From contig JBDTNK010000047.1 in NCBI GenBank assembly GCA_039933775.1, positions 1 to 15,144 on the forward strand: a stretch of DNA of 15,144 nt, given 5' to 3'. Under the pieces are notes generated by a model. That model was not told the origin of the DNA, searched no databases, and worked only from the letters and a program-made list of their open reading frames with translations. Source of the stretch: JBDTNK01 sp039933775 (GTDB lineage Bacteria; Chloroflexota; Limnocylindria; QHBO01). Positions within the stretch are counted from its first letter, which is position 1. Every line of letters begins with the position of its first letter. Of the stretch, positions 14,670 to 15,144 are shown one piece after another. Made by a program: the position numbers and the translations under genes.

Positions 14670-15144
14670 CGTGCGTAGTCGACGGCGCGCGTCTCGCGAA
14701 TGACGGTCACCTTGATCTGGCCGGGGTACTGCAGCTGCTCCTCGATCTTCTTGACGACGTCGCGTGCCAGCCGCGAGCTGGCCAGGTCGTCGATGTCCTC
14801 GGGACGGACCAGGATCCGGATCTCGCGACCGGCCTGGATCGCGTAGCAGCGCTCCACGCCGGGGAAGGCCAGCGCGATCTGCTGCAGGTCGTCGAGCCGC
14901 TTCACGTAGTTGTCGAGGCTCTCGCCGCGAGCTCCGGGGCGCGAGGCGCTGATGGCGTCCGCGATCTGGACCACGGTCGCCTCGATCGACTCCTGCTCGA
15001 CCTCCTGGTGGTGCGCCGCGATGCAGTTGCACACGACCGGGTTGATCCCGTAGCGCTTGGCGATGTCGGCACCGATCTGGGCGTGCGGTCCCTCGACCTC
15101 GTGGTCGACCGCCTTGCCGATGTCGTGCAGCAGGCCGCCCTTCT
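14666..15144 (-). CDS. rny: Ribonuclease Y, 3' end only
   Basis: RNase Y is a membrane-anchored endoribonuclease that starts decay of many mRNAs. About 158 C-terminal residues are present; the N-terminal anchor, coiled coil and KH domain lie off the right edge. The HD-domain metal motif is seen in GLLHDIGKAVDHEVEG, near the window end, followed by AQIGADIAKRYGINP and AAHHQEVE. The C-terminal domain has GESLDNYVKRLDDLQQIA, GVERCYAIQAGREIRILV and IEEQLQYPGQIKVTVIRE, ending VDYAR, all typical. The stop overlaps the ymdB start (GTGA). Confidence 0.96.
   Translation of the reverse strand, partial: KGGLLHDIGKAVDHEVEGPHAQIGADIAKRYGINPVVCNCIAAHHQEVEQESIEATVVQIADAISASRPGARGESLDNYVKRLDDLQQIALAFPGVERCYAIQAGREIRILVRPEDIDDLASSRLARDVVKKIEEQLQYPGQIKVTVIRETRAVDYAR

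Noticed and set aside
14670..15032. N-terminal extension of ymdB giving a 394-residue protein
   Set aside because: The extension is Arg/Gly-rich shadow of rny in another frame; the GTGA overlap at 14666-14669 gives a normal-length YmdB.
1..15144. tRNA, rRNA, riboswitch, CRISPR, IS or phage features
   Set aside because: I saw no tRNA-like fold, regularly spaced repeats, transposase or integrase motifs, or leader long enough for a riboswitch; gaps between genes are all under about 130 bases.

Overview
This is a fully coding, very GC-rich window with strong G/C preference at third codon positions, frequent GTG starts and many 4-base GTGA/ATGA gene overlaps. The gene set is a bacterial core housekeeping neighbourhood, with no phage, IS, CRISPR, tRNA or rRNA signal that I could see. 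RNase J, RNase Y, YmdB, a family 4 Fe-S uracil-DNA glycosylase and a RodZ-like protein carrying Ig-like domains together suggest a GC-rich Gram-positive-type or Chloroflexota-like lineage. That placement is inference; the sequence does not prove it.

Layout. Left block (+ strand, 1-9392): the 3' end of pnp, a family 4 uracil-DNA glycosylase, rnj (RNase J), ftsK, a rodZ-like gene, yajQ, a stand-alone cinA C-terminal (pncC) gene, a murC-family ligase and a small orphan membrane protein. Spacing is tight or overlapping throughout, so it reads as one long or several coupled transcripts. A small unknown gene at 9432-9762 follows; its reading frame appears to shift near 9660. Right block (- strand): hflX (9890-11164), then miaA (12908-13843), ymdB (13848-14669) and the 3' end of rny (14666 to the edge). 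The last three are coupled in the order rny>ymdB>miaA. Between miaA and hflX, a GGDEF-EAL c-di-GMP enzyme (11285-12895) lies on the opposite strand.

How the genes relate. Three RNA-decay nucleases (PNPase, RNase J, RNase Y) and the RNase Y partner gene ymdB fall within 15 kb. Translation-related functions (MiaA tRNA modification, HflX ribosome-splitting GTPase) sit beside them, and division/wall functions (FtsK, RodZ, MurC) sit in the left operon. The order resembles a compressed version of the Bacillus-type pnp...rnjB-spoIIIE-ymfM(rodZ)-pgsA-cinA-recA-rny-ymdB...miaA-hfq neighbourhood, without pgsA, recA and hfq.

I did not find a clearly new biological system. The least explained signals are two long perfect palindromes inside coding sequence (26 bp at the 3' end of miaA, 24 bp in the ftsK linker), a 9-bp-stem hairpin filling the pnp-udg spacer, the frame switch in the orphan gene, and a C-terminal clamp-binding-like peptide on the glycosylase.
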